This document shows positions 42,183 through 49,881 of a stretch of 64,000 bases of DNA, piece by piece (position 1 is the stretch's first letter; the number at the start of each line of letters is the position of its first letter). The notes beneath the pieces are model-generated. The model was not told the origin of the DNA, ran no database searches, and worked only from the letters and a program-made list of their open reading frames with translations. The position numbers were made by a program, and so were the translations under genes. Source of the stretch: UMGS1696 sp963642885. GTDB taxonomy: Bacteria > Bacillota > Clostridia > Oscillospirales > CAG-272. Location: assembly GCA_963642885.1 (NCBI GenBank), contig CAVIJI010000001.1, positions 62,001 to 126,000 of the forward strand, given 5' to 3'.

Positions 42183-42197
42183 TTCGGTACGATTCGA

Positions 42198-42620
42198 TTA
42201 TTTAACAACGCCTTTTTTCAGAATAACATTGGCGTAGATTGCACTCTCACCCGTTACGACAACGGCATATGCTTTTTTGGCTCTTTCGTAGAACTCGAAT
42301 CTTTCAAGGAAAACGGGTTCCTTGTCGGTGTGCTGTGCGGCGATTTCACGGTATTCCTTCCAAATCGGAATGTCGAGGTCACGGTCGCTTTCGGTTTTGT
42401 CCATAAGATATACGTTGTTGTCATAGCTGTCGAGAGGGATTAATTCGAGTACCGCCTTCATAAGCTCGGGTACGCCGCACGCGTCCGCTCTGAGCACGAT
42501 TCGTCCGATGCTCTCACCGGGGAAGTTTCCGTCGGAGAAAACGATTTCGTCGCCGTGTCCCATTTTGTCGAGTACCATCAGAAGTTCGGGAGATATGATT
42601 TTGTTGATTCCTTTAAGCAT
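42198..42620 (-). CDS. FucU/RbsD-family sugar mutarotase or pyranase
   Basis: A 140-residue protein of the RbsD/FucU family, which interconverts ring forms of fucose or ribose. Features: start MLKGINKIISPELLMVLDKMGHGD with the catalytic His near 22, then FSDGNFPGES, and C-terminal VVVTGESAIYANVILKKGV with the conserved Tyr. Closer in pattern to FucU. GGAGG precedes the ATG. First gene of the FucU-AAA-PHP operon. Confidence 0.9.
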   Translation of the reverse strand: MLKGINKIISPELLMVLDKMGHGDEIVFSDGNFPGESIGRIVLRADACGVPELMKAVLELIPLDSYDNNVYLMDKTESDRDLDIPIWKEYREIAAQHTDKEPVFLERFEFYERAKKAYAVVVTGESAIYANVILKKGVVK

Positions 42621-42660
42621 AGTAAGCCTCCGGTTTATAAATAATATTGTTTATGAGAGT

Positions 42661-42689
42661 ATTTTAGCATAACGGCGTTCGAAAATCAA
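42661..42689 (-). promoter_or_regulatory. Promoter of the FucU-AAA-PHP operon
   Basis: Minus strand TTGATT (42684-42689), 17 nt, TAAAAT (42661-42666). Confidence 0.75.
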
Positions 42690-42770
42690 TAGCATATAGA
42701 ATACCTTAAACATGAATGCCGAATTTCATCGGACGGGCGGCCATGAAATCGTCTGTTTTTTAAAGTTCGG

Positions 42771-42799
42771 TTGACAAAATTTAAAAATTCGGATATAAT
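42771..42799 (+). promoter_or_regulatory. Promoter of the ABC exporter gene
   Basis: TTGACA (42771-42776), 17 nt, TATAAT (42794-42799). Confidence 0.93.
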
Positions 42800-42832
42800 A
42801 CGAGAGTAAAATATTTTTCGGAGAAAAGGATA

Positions 42833-44584
42833 ATGCTGAAAAGATTTATATCGTATTACAAACCGCATAAGCTTGTGTTCACGCTTGATATGCTTTCGTC
42901 TCTCGGCGTATCGCTTATCGGAATAGTATATCCGATGGTAACACGCACAATGCTGAACGATCTTATCCCGAACCGCAACTACCGCATGATAGTTATATTC
43001 GGCATGACGCTTTTGCTGTTGTACTTTGTGAAGATGCTGCTGAATTATTTTATTCAGTTCGTCGGACATGTTATGGGCGTTAAGATGCAGGCGCAGATGA
43101 GACGTGACATGTTCACTCATCTCGAAAAGCTCCCTTACAGCTTTTACGATAATCATGAGACCGGTAAGATAATGTCCCGCATGACAAACGACCTCATGGA
43201 TATAAGCGAGCTTGCGCATCACGGACCGGAGAACATCATTATCTCGACGATATCGATTGTTACCTCGTTCCTGTATCTTTCGACAATCAATATCTATCTC
43301 ACTCTTATCATATTCTGTGCCGTTCCGTTTTTGCTGCTTATCGCAATGCTTTTGAAGAATAAAATGCACAAGGCATTTTCGGACTCACGAAAATCGGTTG
43401 CGGTAATCAATGCCGCGCTTGAAAGCAGTATTTCGGGCATCAGAGTGACAAAGGCCTTCACAAACGCCGATAAAGAGGGCGAAAAATTCGAGGAAGGCAA
43501 CAAGTCGTTTGTCGAAGCGAGAAGTGAGGCTTACAATGCCATGGGTCACTTCCACTCGGGCACGACATTTGTTACGGACGTGTTTAACGTAATAGTTCTT
43601 ATAGCCGGCGGGCTGTTCCTGTATAACGGAAAAATATCATTCGGCGACTACTCTGCGTTTGTGGTATCCATAAATATGTTTATTTCTCCCGTTATGACGT
43701 TGATTAATTTCATGGAGCAATATCAGAACGGCGTTACGGGCTTTGAGCGATTCATTGAGATACTCGACGAGAAGCCGGAGGAGGATTCGCCGAACGCGGT
43801 TGATATCGGAAATGTAGGCGGACATATAGAGCTGAAGAACGTATCGTATGCGTATACCGTGGCGGAGGACGGAGAAGAAGAAAAGAAGGTTATAAACGAC
43901 CTTTCGCTTGATATAAAGAAAGGAGAAACCTTCGCTCTGGTCGGCCCGTCGGGCGGAGGCAAAACCACAATCTGCCACCTCATCCCTCATTTTTACGATG
44001 TAAAGAAGGGAAGCATACTTATCGACGGCAAGGATATTCATAATGTGACCATGGAGTCTCTCAGACGGAATATCGGCATAGTACAGCAGGATATATATCT
44101 TTTCAACGCGAGCATCAAGGAAAATATACTGTACGGCAGACTCGATGCGACTGACGAGGAGGTAGTCGAGGCTGCCAAGAGAGCGAATATTCATGATTAT
44201 ATCATGACGCTTGAGGACGGATACAACACGGTGATAGGCGAACGCGGAGTACGTCTTTCGGGCGGACAGAAGCAGAGACTGTCTATTGCGAGAGTGTTCC
44301 TTAAAAATCCGCCGATACTTATTCTCGACGAAGCTACAAGCGCACTTGACAATACGACGGAAATATTGATACAGAAGTCGCTTGACGAGCTGTGCAAAGG
44401 CAGAACGACTCTTGTCGTGGCTCACAGACTTTCGACAATCAAAAACGCCGATAAAATTGCCGTAATAGCGGATGGAAAAATAGTGGAGCAGGGCACACAT
44501 ACCGAGCTTATGAAAAACAACGGAATGTATGCCGAGCTGTACAGACTTCAGTTCCGTGCGAACACAGGCGAAGATATTATTTGA
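42833..44584 (+). CDS. ABC exporter, fused membrane and ATPase domains (MsbA/multidrug type)
   Basis: A 583-residue half-transporter. Residues 1-310 are the six-helix ABC membrane domain (KPHKLVFTLDMLSSLGVSLI near the start); residues 330-575 are the ATPase: Walker A VGPSGGGKTT (about 369), Q-loop, signature RLSGGQKQR (about 473), Walker B ILILDEATSAL (about 495) and VAHRLST (about 525). It acts as a homodimer or with an absent partner; substrate unknown (drug, lipid or peptide). GAGAAAAGGATA precedes the ATG. Confidence 0.94.
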   Translation: MLKRFISYYKPHKLVFTLDMLSSLGVSLIGIVYPMVTRTMLNDLIPNRNYRMIVIFGMTLLLLYFVKMLLNYFIQFVGHVMGVKMQAQMRRDMFTHLEKLPYSFYDNHETGKIMSRMTNDLMDISELAHHGPENIIISTISIVTSFLYLSTINIYLTLIIFCAVPFLLLIAMLLKNKMHKAFSDSRKSVAVINAALESSISGIRVTKAFTNADKEGEKFEEGNKSFVEARSEAYNAMGHFHSGTTFVTDVFNVIVLIAGGLFLYNGKISFGDYSAFVVSINMFISPVMTLINFMEQYQNGVTGFERFIEILDEKPEEDSPNAVDIGNVGGHIELKNVSYAYTVAEDGEEEKKVINDLSLDIKKGETFALVGPSGGGKTTICHLIPHFYDVKKGSILIDGKDIHNVTMESLRRNIGIVQQDIYLFNASIKENILYGRLDATDEEVVEAAKRANIHDYIMTLEDGYNTVIGERGVRLSGGQKQRLSIARVFLKNPPILILDEATSALDNTTEILIQKSLDELCKGRTTLVVAHRLSTIKNADKIAVIADGKIVEQGTHTELMKNNGMYAELYRLQFRANTGEDII

Positions 44585-44601
44585 AGATAAAAAGTGTGGA
44601 A

Positions 44602-44636
44602 ATATCGGGTATATTGTGGTATAATATACCCGATAT
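44602..44636 (+). promoter_or_regulatory. Extended -10 promoter inside a perfect 13-bp palindrome
   Basis: ATATCGGGTATAT (44602-44614) is the exact inverse of ATATACCCGATAT (44624-44636). The loop carries TGG then TATAAT (-10 at 44620-44625), an extended -10 promoter. No T-run follows, so it is not a terminator. It probably is an operator overlapping the promoter of the pseudo-helicase gene starting at 44668. Confidence 0.65.
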
Positions 44637-44667
44637 GATATTATCGGGAGTATAAGGGGGTGTGATA

Positions 44668-45513
44668 GTGAAAACAGTGTCTCATGGCCGACGTTCGAAG
44701 GGCAATGGGGTTCTCGATGTAAAGGCGGCAATCAGAGGTATATTTTCCTGTACCCGTTTCGATACCGAATACTTCACTCTCCCCACTCAGACAGGTGCGC
44801 AAATATCGATGACGGGCAATGCGGCGGCGTGCCGAAGCGGCTGTGCCGCCGATGACGAAATGATAGCGGGAATGCTTTGCGCACTCAGCCAAAACAAGAG
44901 CCTGCGCGAGGACGACGCGAAAATTTTCGCCGCTCGCCATCGCTTTACTCTTTTGTGCGGCGAGGACTCAAACGGTGTTGACAGGACGGTTGCGATAATC
45001 GCGGCTCTCGGAGAAATCGTGAGTGCGGGCGCACTAAAAATCATTATCTGTACGGACGACGTACACGAAAGATATTCGCTTACGGAATCGCTTGAGGTTA
45101 TGCACAATGTTTTCGGAGTGACATCGTATATTCCGGGAGCATATGACGACGGTGCGAAATACACACTTGCGGCATCGGTTTATTCTTTTTTGGCATCGAC
45201 AAAGCCAGAAATTCTTATCGTAGGCAGAGACTGCATCACAAAGCACACCAATCTCGTAAGGCGCAGAAACGGCGGTGATGAGTCTTTAATAGAGCTTTTG
45301 GCAAAGCTGCATCCGATTGTCATTACGACAAGTAAAAAAATCTCCACAGGCAGATCAATGGCGAAAATATGCTCCATATTCGAACCGTCGATGACCGTTG
45401 TGTTCTGCGACGAAGTGAAAAAACTCAGGGACGCGGTTATATTCGTTCCCGGCTCGGAAGATGCTTTCGCCAAGGAGGAAAAGCATAATCCACCCGAACA
45501 GCTCAGCTTTTGA
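44668..45513 (+). CDS. Degenerate helicase-like protein related to type III restriction Res subunit
   Basis: A 281-residue protein, GTG start after AAGGGGG (7 nt). By eye it follows the helicase part of type III restriction Res subunits: the Walker A position reads GEDSNGVDRT (residues 98-107) instead of a GTGKT loop, then LKIIICTDDVHERYSLTES, ILIVGRDCITKHTN (about 189), and HPIVITTSK (about 215) where the family has a DEPQ/DEPH motif, followed by EPSMTVVFCDE where a SAT motif is expected. All catalytic motifs are lost though the frame is intact, so a non-enzymatic DNA-binding or regulatory role is likely. No methyltransferase is near. Confidence 0.6.
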   Translation: MKTVSHGRRSKGNGVLDVKAAIRGIFSCTRFDTEYFTLPTQTGAQISMTGNAAACRSGCAADDEMIAGMLCALSQNKSLREDDAKIFAARHRFTLLCGEDSNGVDRTVAIIAALGEIVSAGALKIIICTDDVHERYSLTESLEVMHNVFGVTSYIPGAYDDGAKYTLAASVYSFLASTKPEILIVGRDCITKHTNLVRRRNGGDESLIELLAKLHPIVITTSKKISTGRSMAKICSIFEPSMTVVFCDEVKKLRDAVIFVPGSEDAFAKEEKHNPPEQLSF

Positions 45514-45605
45514 TTGTCGGGATAAGCGGAAAAACACATTTGAAGCCGAAAATGACACATTAATACAGGCGGTCAATAAAAAATAAATAATTTCGAAAAA
45601 AATAC

Positions 45606-45634
45606 TTGACAAACTGTCTCGAATATAGTATAAT
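45606..45634 (+). promoter_or_regulatory. Promoter of tRNA-Cys
   Basis: TTGACA (45606-45611), 17 nt, TATAAT (45629-45634). Confidence 0.93.
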
Positions 45635-45646
45635 TCATCATGTGAC

Positions 45647-45718
45647 GGCGACATAGCCAAGCGGTAAGGCAGAAGTCTGCAAAACTTTTATTCCCCAGTT
45701 CGATTCTGGGTGTCGCCT
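45647..45718 (+). tRNA. tRNA-Cys (anticodon GCA)
   Basis: A 72-nt tRNA. Acceptor arms GGCGACA (45647-45653) and TGTCGCC (45711-45717) pair; anticodon loop CTGCAAA between AAGT and ACTT gives GCA; T arm CCCAGTTCGATTCTGGG. CCA is not encoded. Discriminator base is U, as expected for Cys. Confidence 0.96.
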
Positions 45719-45729
45719 TCTACAAAAAG

Positions 45730-45758
45730 AACCTGCACATTTTGTGCAGGTTTTTTTC
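45730..45758 (+). terminator. Terminator of tRNA-Cys
   Basis: AACCTGCAC (45730-45738) pairs with GTGCAGGTT (45744-45752) around ATTTT, followed by TTTTT. Confidence 0.93.
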
Positions 45759-45768
45759 GTCTTAACCG

Positions 45769-45797
45769 TTGAAATAAGTTGACGTATGTGGTACAAT
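45769..45797 (+). promoter_or_regulatory. Promoter of the structured RNA
   Basis: TTGAAA (45769-45774), 17 nt, TACAAT (45792-45797). Confidence 0.75.
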
Positions 45798-45803
45798 ATA
45801 CGT

Positions 45804-46020
45804 GCGAAAGATGACTGCCGCATAAAAAATATATTAAAGCCGCGAAAGATTTAAGTGAACTCCGATTGTTCGGTATATCCTTATTTCGAAGCGGATTTTG
45901 TATTTTATGCCCACAATAACGACATAAATAGTTACGGGAGACATATTTGAGAAACAGAATATTGTGCCATAAAAGCTAATGCGGCAGAGGACTCATAAAG
46001 AGTCCTCTGTTCTTTTATTC
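45804..46020 (+). ncRNA. Structured RNA of about 210 nt, possible 6S RNA
   Basis: Between its own promoter and a terminator the sequence has no coding frame. The two ends pair: CTGCCGCAT (45815-45823) with ATGCGGCAG (45979-45987), closing a rod-like molecule; an inner hairpin TTTATG/CATAAA lies near the centre. The terminator follows at once (CAGAGGACTC 45985-45994 with GAGTCCTCTG 46000-46009, then TTCTTTT) and shares three bases with the closing stem. Size, own promoter, end pairing and terminator resemble 6S RNA. Alternatively it is a leader switch for the lipoprotein gene starting at 46061. Confidence 0.45.
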
Positions 46021-46060
46021 TTTAACCAGCTTAATCAAATTTCTTTTCGGAGGTATGAAA

Positions 46061-47581
46061 ATGAAAAAAGAACAATTAAGATTGCTTTCTCTGATTCTTT
46101 GTGCGTCTCTGTTGTCGGGAAGTTTGCTGTCATGTTCTAACGTAACGACGGAGGAGTCGACAAACGACGGAAACGCCTTGGCCGAGACAGCAGCGGAAAG
46201 CGAGACAGCACCCGCGACGGATGGGTATAACAACGAGCCCGATCTGCCGGACATCAATTATGACGGCTATAAGTTCCGTATGCTCGGCAAAGGACAGTCA
46301 CAGCCTCACTGGCAGTCAAAGGATCTGACGGCGGAGGAAATGACGGGAGAGCCGATTAACGATGCTGTTTATCAAAGAAACACATATGTCGGCGAAAAAT
46401 ACGGTGTGGAATTCGTCGAATATGCGGTAGCGGATTATTACAACCAGCAAAACGAATTCTCGCAGAGTGTCAGTGCAGGCTCGGACGACTATGATATGGC
46501 CGCACTGAAGCCCGAGGCTGTTGTGTCCTCGTTTATTAACAAAGGCTTTTTGATTGATTTAAATACGCTGCAATATATGGATTTAAGTCGTGAATGGTAT
46601 GACCAGAACTCCATCGCGCAGATGTCGCTCGGAACGAAGGTGTACTCCGTAATGGGAGATATGCTTACGATGGATGACGATGCAACGGCGGCGGTATTCT
46701 TCAACAAAAAGCTCGCGTCGGCTAACGGCCTGCCCGATTTATACGAAATGGTAAATGAGGGCACATGGACTATCGACAAGCTCACGGAATATGCGGCTGT
46801 CGCTGCCAAGGATGCCAACGGCGACGGAGCAATGGATGAGAAAAACGACGTCTGGGGAGCACTGAGCGAATACGCGACGACATTCTCGTTGATATCGGGT
46901 TCGGGATATACAATGATAACGAAGGATGAAAACGATATTCCCACGGACACGTCAATGGACGAGCATTATGTTGCCATGTACGAAAAGGTACTGAAGCTGC
47001 AGAACAACTGGGATATAACGCTGTATGCCGAGGCAGTCAGCGGTTATTCGGACGTATGGACTCAGTGCATGGATGTAACATTCCAGTCAGACAGAGCGTT
47101 GTTTAATGTTTGCTGGCTGAACAGAGCGTCGCTGTTCCGTGAAATGGAAACCGACTTCGGAATTCTTCCGATGCCGAAATACGATGATACTCAGGAAAAA
47201 TACAATTCGTTTGTACACATGTACTGTGCGAACTGCATTATAGTTCCGAAAACGAACAGAGACCTTGACAGAACGGGAATAATAATCGAGGCTTTATCGG
47301 CGGCATCCGTTGACACGTTAAAGCCCGCGTATTATGACAAGGCATTAAAGGGCAAGGGTGCACGTGACGAGCAGTCGTCCGCAATGCTTGACATAATTTT
47401 CGCCTCGAGAATTTTCGACCTCGGTTATATGTTCAACTGGGGCGGAATATATTCGAATGTCGGCTCGCTTGCGGGCAAGGACGGAGGAGATATTTCCGGA
47501 TACTCATCGAAAATGCAGAAGGCCGCAAAGCTCGTTCCCAAAACCATACAGAAAACCATGGAGATGGTTGACGGCGAATAA
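46061..47581 (+). CDS. Extracellular solute-binding lipoprotein (carbohydrate ABC type), orphan
   Basis: A 506-residue lipoprotein: signal peptide with lipobox LLSC (Cys25), Asp/Thr/Glu-rich linker, then a type 1 solute-binding fold (NDAVYQRNTYVGEKYGVEF; DDDATAAVFFNKKLASANG; SDRALFNVCWLNRAS; the FGILPMPKYDDTQEKY block near residue 370), as in large oligosaccharide-binding proteins. ATG 46061 is chosen over 46055 because GGAGG is then 7 nt away. No permease genes are next to it. The last codons (Asp-Gly-Glu-stop) lie inside the first arm of a dispersed repeat copy. Confidence 0.85.
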   Translation: MKKEQLRLLSLILCASLLSGSLLSCSNVTTEESTNDGNALAETAAESETAPATDGYNNEPDLPDINYDGYKFRMLGKGQSQPHWQSKDLTAEEMTGEPINDAVYQRNTYVGEKYGVEFVEYAVADYYNQQNEFSQSVSAGSDDYDMAALKPEAVVSSFINKGFLIDLNTLQYMDLSREWYDQNSIAQMSLGTKVYSVMGDMLTMDDDATAAVFFNKKLASANGLPDLYEMVNEGTWTIDKLTEYAAVAAKDANGDGAMDEKNDVWGALSEYATTFSLISGSGYTMITKDENDIPTDTSMDEHYVAMYEKVLKLQNNWDITLYAEAVSGYSDVWTQCMDVTFQSDRALFNVCWLNRASLFREMETDFGILPMPKYDDTQEKYNSFVHMYCANCIIVPKTNRDLDRTGIIIEALSAASVDTLKPAYYDKALKGKGARDEQSSAMLDIIFASRIFDLGYMFNWGGIYSNVGSLAGKDGGDISGYSSKMQKAAKLVPKTIQKTMEMVDGE

Positions 47582-47710
47582 CGTGCACTTCGTATTGTGA
47601 GCAAAACATCGCCGTCCCGAGAATTTCACCTCGGGTGAAATTCTCCGAAGTATGGCTTAAGTTTAACGGCGAATAACGTACAGCTTATATAGTAAGAGAA
47701 CCGTCGCCGT
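47571..47710. repeat. Dispersed palindromic repeat, copy C (about 1.5 units)
   Basis: Stem 1 ACGGCGA (47571-47577) with TCGCCGT (47609-47615); stem 2 GAGAATTTCACC (47619-47630) with GGTGAAATTCTC (47634-47645); second stem 1 ACGGCGA (47666-47672) with TCGCCGT (47704-47710). Period 95 nt. The order of parts and the shared tract GCTTATATAGTAA match copy A, but the stem sequences differ with pairing kept. Confidence 0.8.
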
Positions 47711-47720
47711 CTTGTTAATG

Positions 47721-48266
47721 TCAATCAAGCGATGACGGCAGCTTGCGGTAGAAATATATATCTTTTTTACCCGACTGTGATGTTCCGTCATAGACCTTGG
47801 TATTTATTCCGCCGATTTCAAAGCCGCAGGCGATATAGAAAATACATGCGTTCAAATTGTTATCCTGACCTATGGTATATTGACCGATATATCCTTCCTC
47901 GGCGGCGATTTTCATTCCTTCGGCAATGAGCAGCTTTCCTATGCCGTGTCCTCTGTATTTTTCGGATACTTTCAGGTCTTCGAGATACAGGTACTTGAAC
48001 ATGTCGTGCTTATATATGGCGAGACCTACACAGCACTTTTTGTCGTATGCGCCGACGAAAAAGTACTCGTCCTTCATTTCATCGAACCGGTAATTTTCGT
48101 TCGGAAAAATCATTGTTGTTTTTTCGTCGTCGGTGAACTCCTCGATAGTGTACGACCAGCATCTGCCGTCGTATGAGGGAATCATTATTCCGTGTAGCTC
48201 GAATTCTTCATTCGGAATATTGATGTCGGCTTTGTTTTCTTCTGTAATTCTTTTGATTTCAATCAT
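47721..48266 (-). CDS. GNAT-family N-acetyltransferase
   Basis: A 181-residue GNAT protein. The core block VSEKYRGHGIGKLLIAEGMK (about residues 108-127) includes the acetyl-CoA Q/RxxGxG/A loop as RGHGIG; YTIGQDNNLNACIFYIACGF (about 138) is the second signature with the Asn and Tyr. Substrate unknown. ATG 48266 is preferred because GGAAAGAG lies upstream; the longer frame lacks one. A stable hairpin sits in its 5' leader. Confidence 0.9.
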   Translation of the reverse strand: MIEIKRITEENKADINIPNEEFELHGIMIPSYDGRCWSYTIEEFTDDEKTTMIFPNENYRFDEMKDEYFFVGAYDKKCCVGLAIYKHDMFKYLYLEDLKVSEKYRGHGIGKLLIAEGMKIAAEEGYIGQYTIGQDNNLNACIFYIACGFEIGGINTKVYDGTSQSGKKDIYFYRKLPSSLD

Positions 48267-48280
48267 GTTTTCTCTTTCCG

Positions 48281-48310
48281 AAAAGGTGCGGCACGGATAC
48301 CGCACCTTTT
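48281..48310 (-). other. Hairpin in the 5' leader of the GNAT gene
   Basis: AAAAGGTGCGG (48281-48291) and CCGCACCTTTT (48300-48310) pair over 11 bp, between promoter and ribosome site on the minus strand. No T-run follows in that direction, so it is a leader structure or mRNA stabiliser; on the plus strand T-rich sequence follows and it could terminate. Confidence 0.55.
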
Positions 48311-48337
48311 CTTTTTACGGTTGATTTAAGCAATGTG

Positions 48338-48366
48338 ATTATACCACATCCGACGTGATGTATCAA
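48338..48366 (-). promoter_or_regulatory. Promoter of the GNAT gene
   Basis: Minus strand TTGATA (48361-48366), 17 nt, TATAAT (48338-48343). Confidence 0.82.
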
Positions 48367-48425
48367 TGCTTCAAAATAATGTTCTTTTTGTCGTTATTTT
48401 TATGCACAAATAATCGAATTACCTG

Positions 48426-48454
48426 TTGACTTTAACGCTTTAGCGTGATATACT
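48426..48454 (+). promoter_or_regulatory. Promoter and probable operator of the his operon
   Basis: TTGACT (48426-48431), 17 nt, TATACT (48449-48454). The spacer holds the inverted repeat ACGC-TTTA-GCGT (48435-48446), and AAAGCG/CGATAAAG half-like sites follow to about 48470. Since the first gene codes for a TrpR-like regulator, this is the likely autoregulatory operator. Confidence 0.75.
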
Positions 48455-48487
48455 GATAAAGCGATAAAGTACAGCGGAGGAGTTCAT

Positions 48488-48784
48488 ATGGAAACAATCA
48501 AGTCTCCCGAGACGGATAAGCTGTTTGAAGCGATACTGTCGCTTCGTGATATAGATGAATGCTACGAATTTTTTACCGACGTATGCACCATAAAGGAAAT
48601 GCTCGAAATGAGTTCGCGTTTCACCGTGGCGCGTATGCTCGATGAAGGAGAAGTGTATACGGAAATTTCCCGAAAGACGGGTGCGAGCACCGCAACGATA
48701 AGCAGGGTGAACAGATGCCTGCATCACGGAAGCGACGGTTACAAAAAAGCCATTGAGAGAATAACGGAGGATAAGAAAAAATGA
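48488..48784 (+). CDS. TrpR-like regulator YerC/HisR
   Basis: A 98-residue all-helical DNA-binding protein of the YerC/YecD TrpR-like family: LSLRDIDECYEFFTDVCT (about 17-34), then a TrpR-type helix-turn-helix EVYTEISRKTGASTATISRV (about 55-74) and NRCLHHGSDGY. In Clostridia such proteins sit at the head of his operons and are proposed to repress them with histidine as co-repressor. GGAGGAG precedes the ATG; its stop overlaps hisZ by ATGA. Confidence 0.9.
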   Translation: METIKSPETDKLFEAILSLRDIDECYEFFTDVCTIKEMLEMSSRFTVARMLDEGEVYTEISRKTGASTATISRVNRCLHHGSDGYKKAIERITEDKKK

Positions 48785-49881
48785 AGAGTGTTCTTCGTCC
48801 GGACGAAAAGACGGTATTCGCGCTCCGCGAGATATATGAAAAATACGGTTACTCACGCTTTAAAATGAGCAAATTCGAGGAGTACGATCTATACGTAAAA
48901 AACAAGGATTTTCTGGTAAACGAGGGAATAATAACCTTCATGGACAACGACGGCAGACTGCTTGCCCTCAAACCCGACGTTACTCTTTCGATAGTAAAGA
49001 ACTATGTGCACGAGCAGAATTGCGTACAAAAGGTATATTACAACGAAAATGTTTACCGTATAAGTGAAGGAGAGAGCTTTAAGGAAATCATGCAGACGGG
49101 ACTCGAATGCATGGGAGATATCGGTTTATACGACATTGCGGAGGTTATAATGCTTGCCGCAAAAAGTCTGGAAGCTGTCAGCGAACGGTATGTTCTCGAT
49201 GTATCACATTTGGGAGTAATATCGGCGGTAACAGAGACAGCCGGGCTCAAGGAAGATGAGACGCGCGGCATACTGAAATGCATTGCTCAGAAAAATACGG
49301 ACGGTATAAAGGATATATGCGATAGGAGCGGTGTGGATAAGCGTTATGCTTGTGCGTTGAAGGCTGTGGTGACAAGCTACGGAGACTGCGAGAGCGTTAT
49401 CGCAAGGCTCAGAGACAGCGATGCCGCGTCTCTTGCGGAAAAACCGTTGGCAGAGCTTGAGGGGCTGTGCGCATTGTTGAAAAGAATGGGCGTCGCGGAG
49501 CACGTGAACATAGATTTTTCGGTTGTCAACGACATGAATTATTACAGCGGCATAGTTTTTCGAGGATATATAGAAGGATTGCCCACGGGCGTGCTCTCGG
49601 GCGGAGAATACGCAAATCTGTTAAAGAAGCTGAACAAGCGCGGCGGTGCTATCGGTTTTGCGGTATACCTCGATATGCTCGAGAGAATGTACGGTTGGGG
49701 AGACAGCTGTGATGCGGATGTGGTTATAAAATACGAAAGCGGTCAGGAAAGAGAGCTTGCCGATGCCGTACAAGAGTATGAGAAACGGGGGCTGAGCGTG
49801 TTTTGTGCGAGAAGCATTCCGCAGAAATTAAGGTATAAAGAACTGTACGATATTACGGGAAGGAACGGCGAGACACAATGA
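48781..49881 (+). CDS. hisZ: HisZ, regulatory subunit of ATP phosphoribosyltransferase
   Basis: A 366-residue histidyl-tRNA-synthetase-like protein without the tRNA-binding domain. Motif 2-like block RISEGESFKEIMQTGLECMG (about 97-116), and YYSGIVFRGYIEGLP with LSGGEYANLLKKL (about 255) are visible. It forms the hetero-octamer with the short HisG encoded next and provides histidine feedback. Overlaps both neighbours by 4 nt. Confidence 0.92.
   Translation: MKSVLRPDEKTVFALREIYEKYGYSRFKMSKFEEYDLYVKNKDFLVNEGIITFMDNDGRLLALKPDVTLSIVKNYVHEQNCVQKVYYNENVYRISEGESFKEIMQTGLECMGDIGLYDIAEVIMLAAKSLEAVSERYVLDVSHLGVISAVTETAGLKEDETRGILKCIAQKNTDGIKDICDRSGVDKRYACALKAVVTSYGDCESVIARLRDSDAASLAEKPLAELEGLCALLKRMGVAEHVNIDFSVVNDMNYYSGIVFRGYIEGLPTGVLSGGEYANLLKKLNKRGGAIGFAVYLDMLERMYGWGDSCDADVVIKYESGQERELADAVQEYEKRGLSVFCARSIPQKLRYKELYDITGRNGETQ

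Noticed and set aside
43637..44731. Minus-strand frame of 364 residues opposite the ABC exporter
   Set aside because: Antisense to intact ATPase motifs, no start signals.
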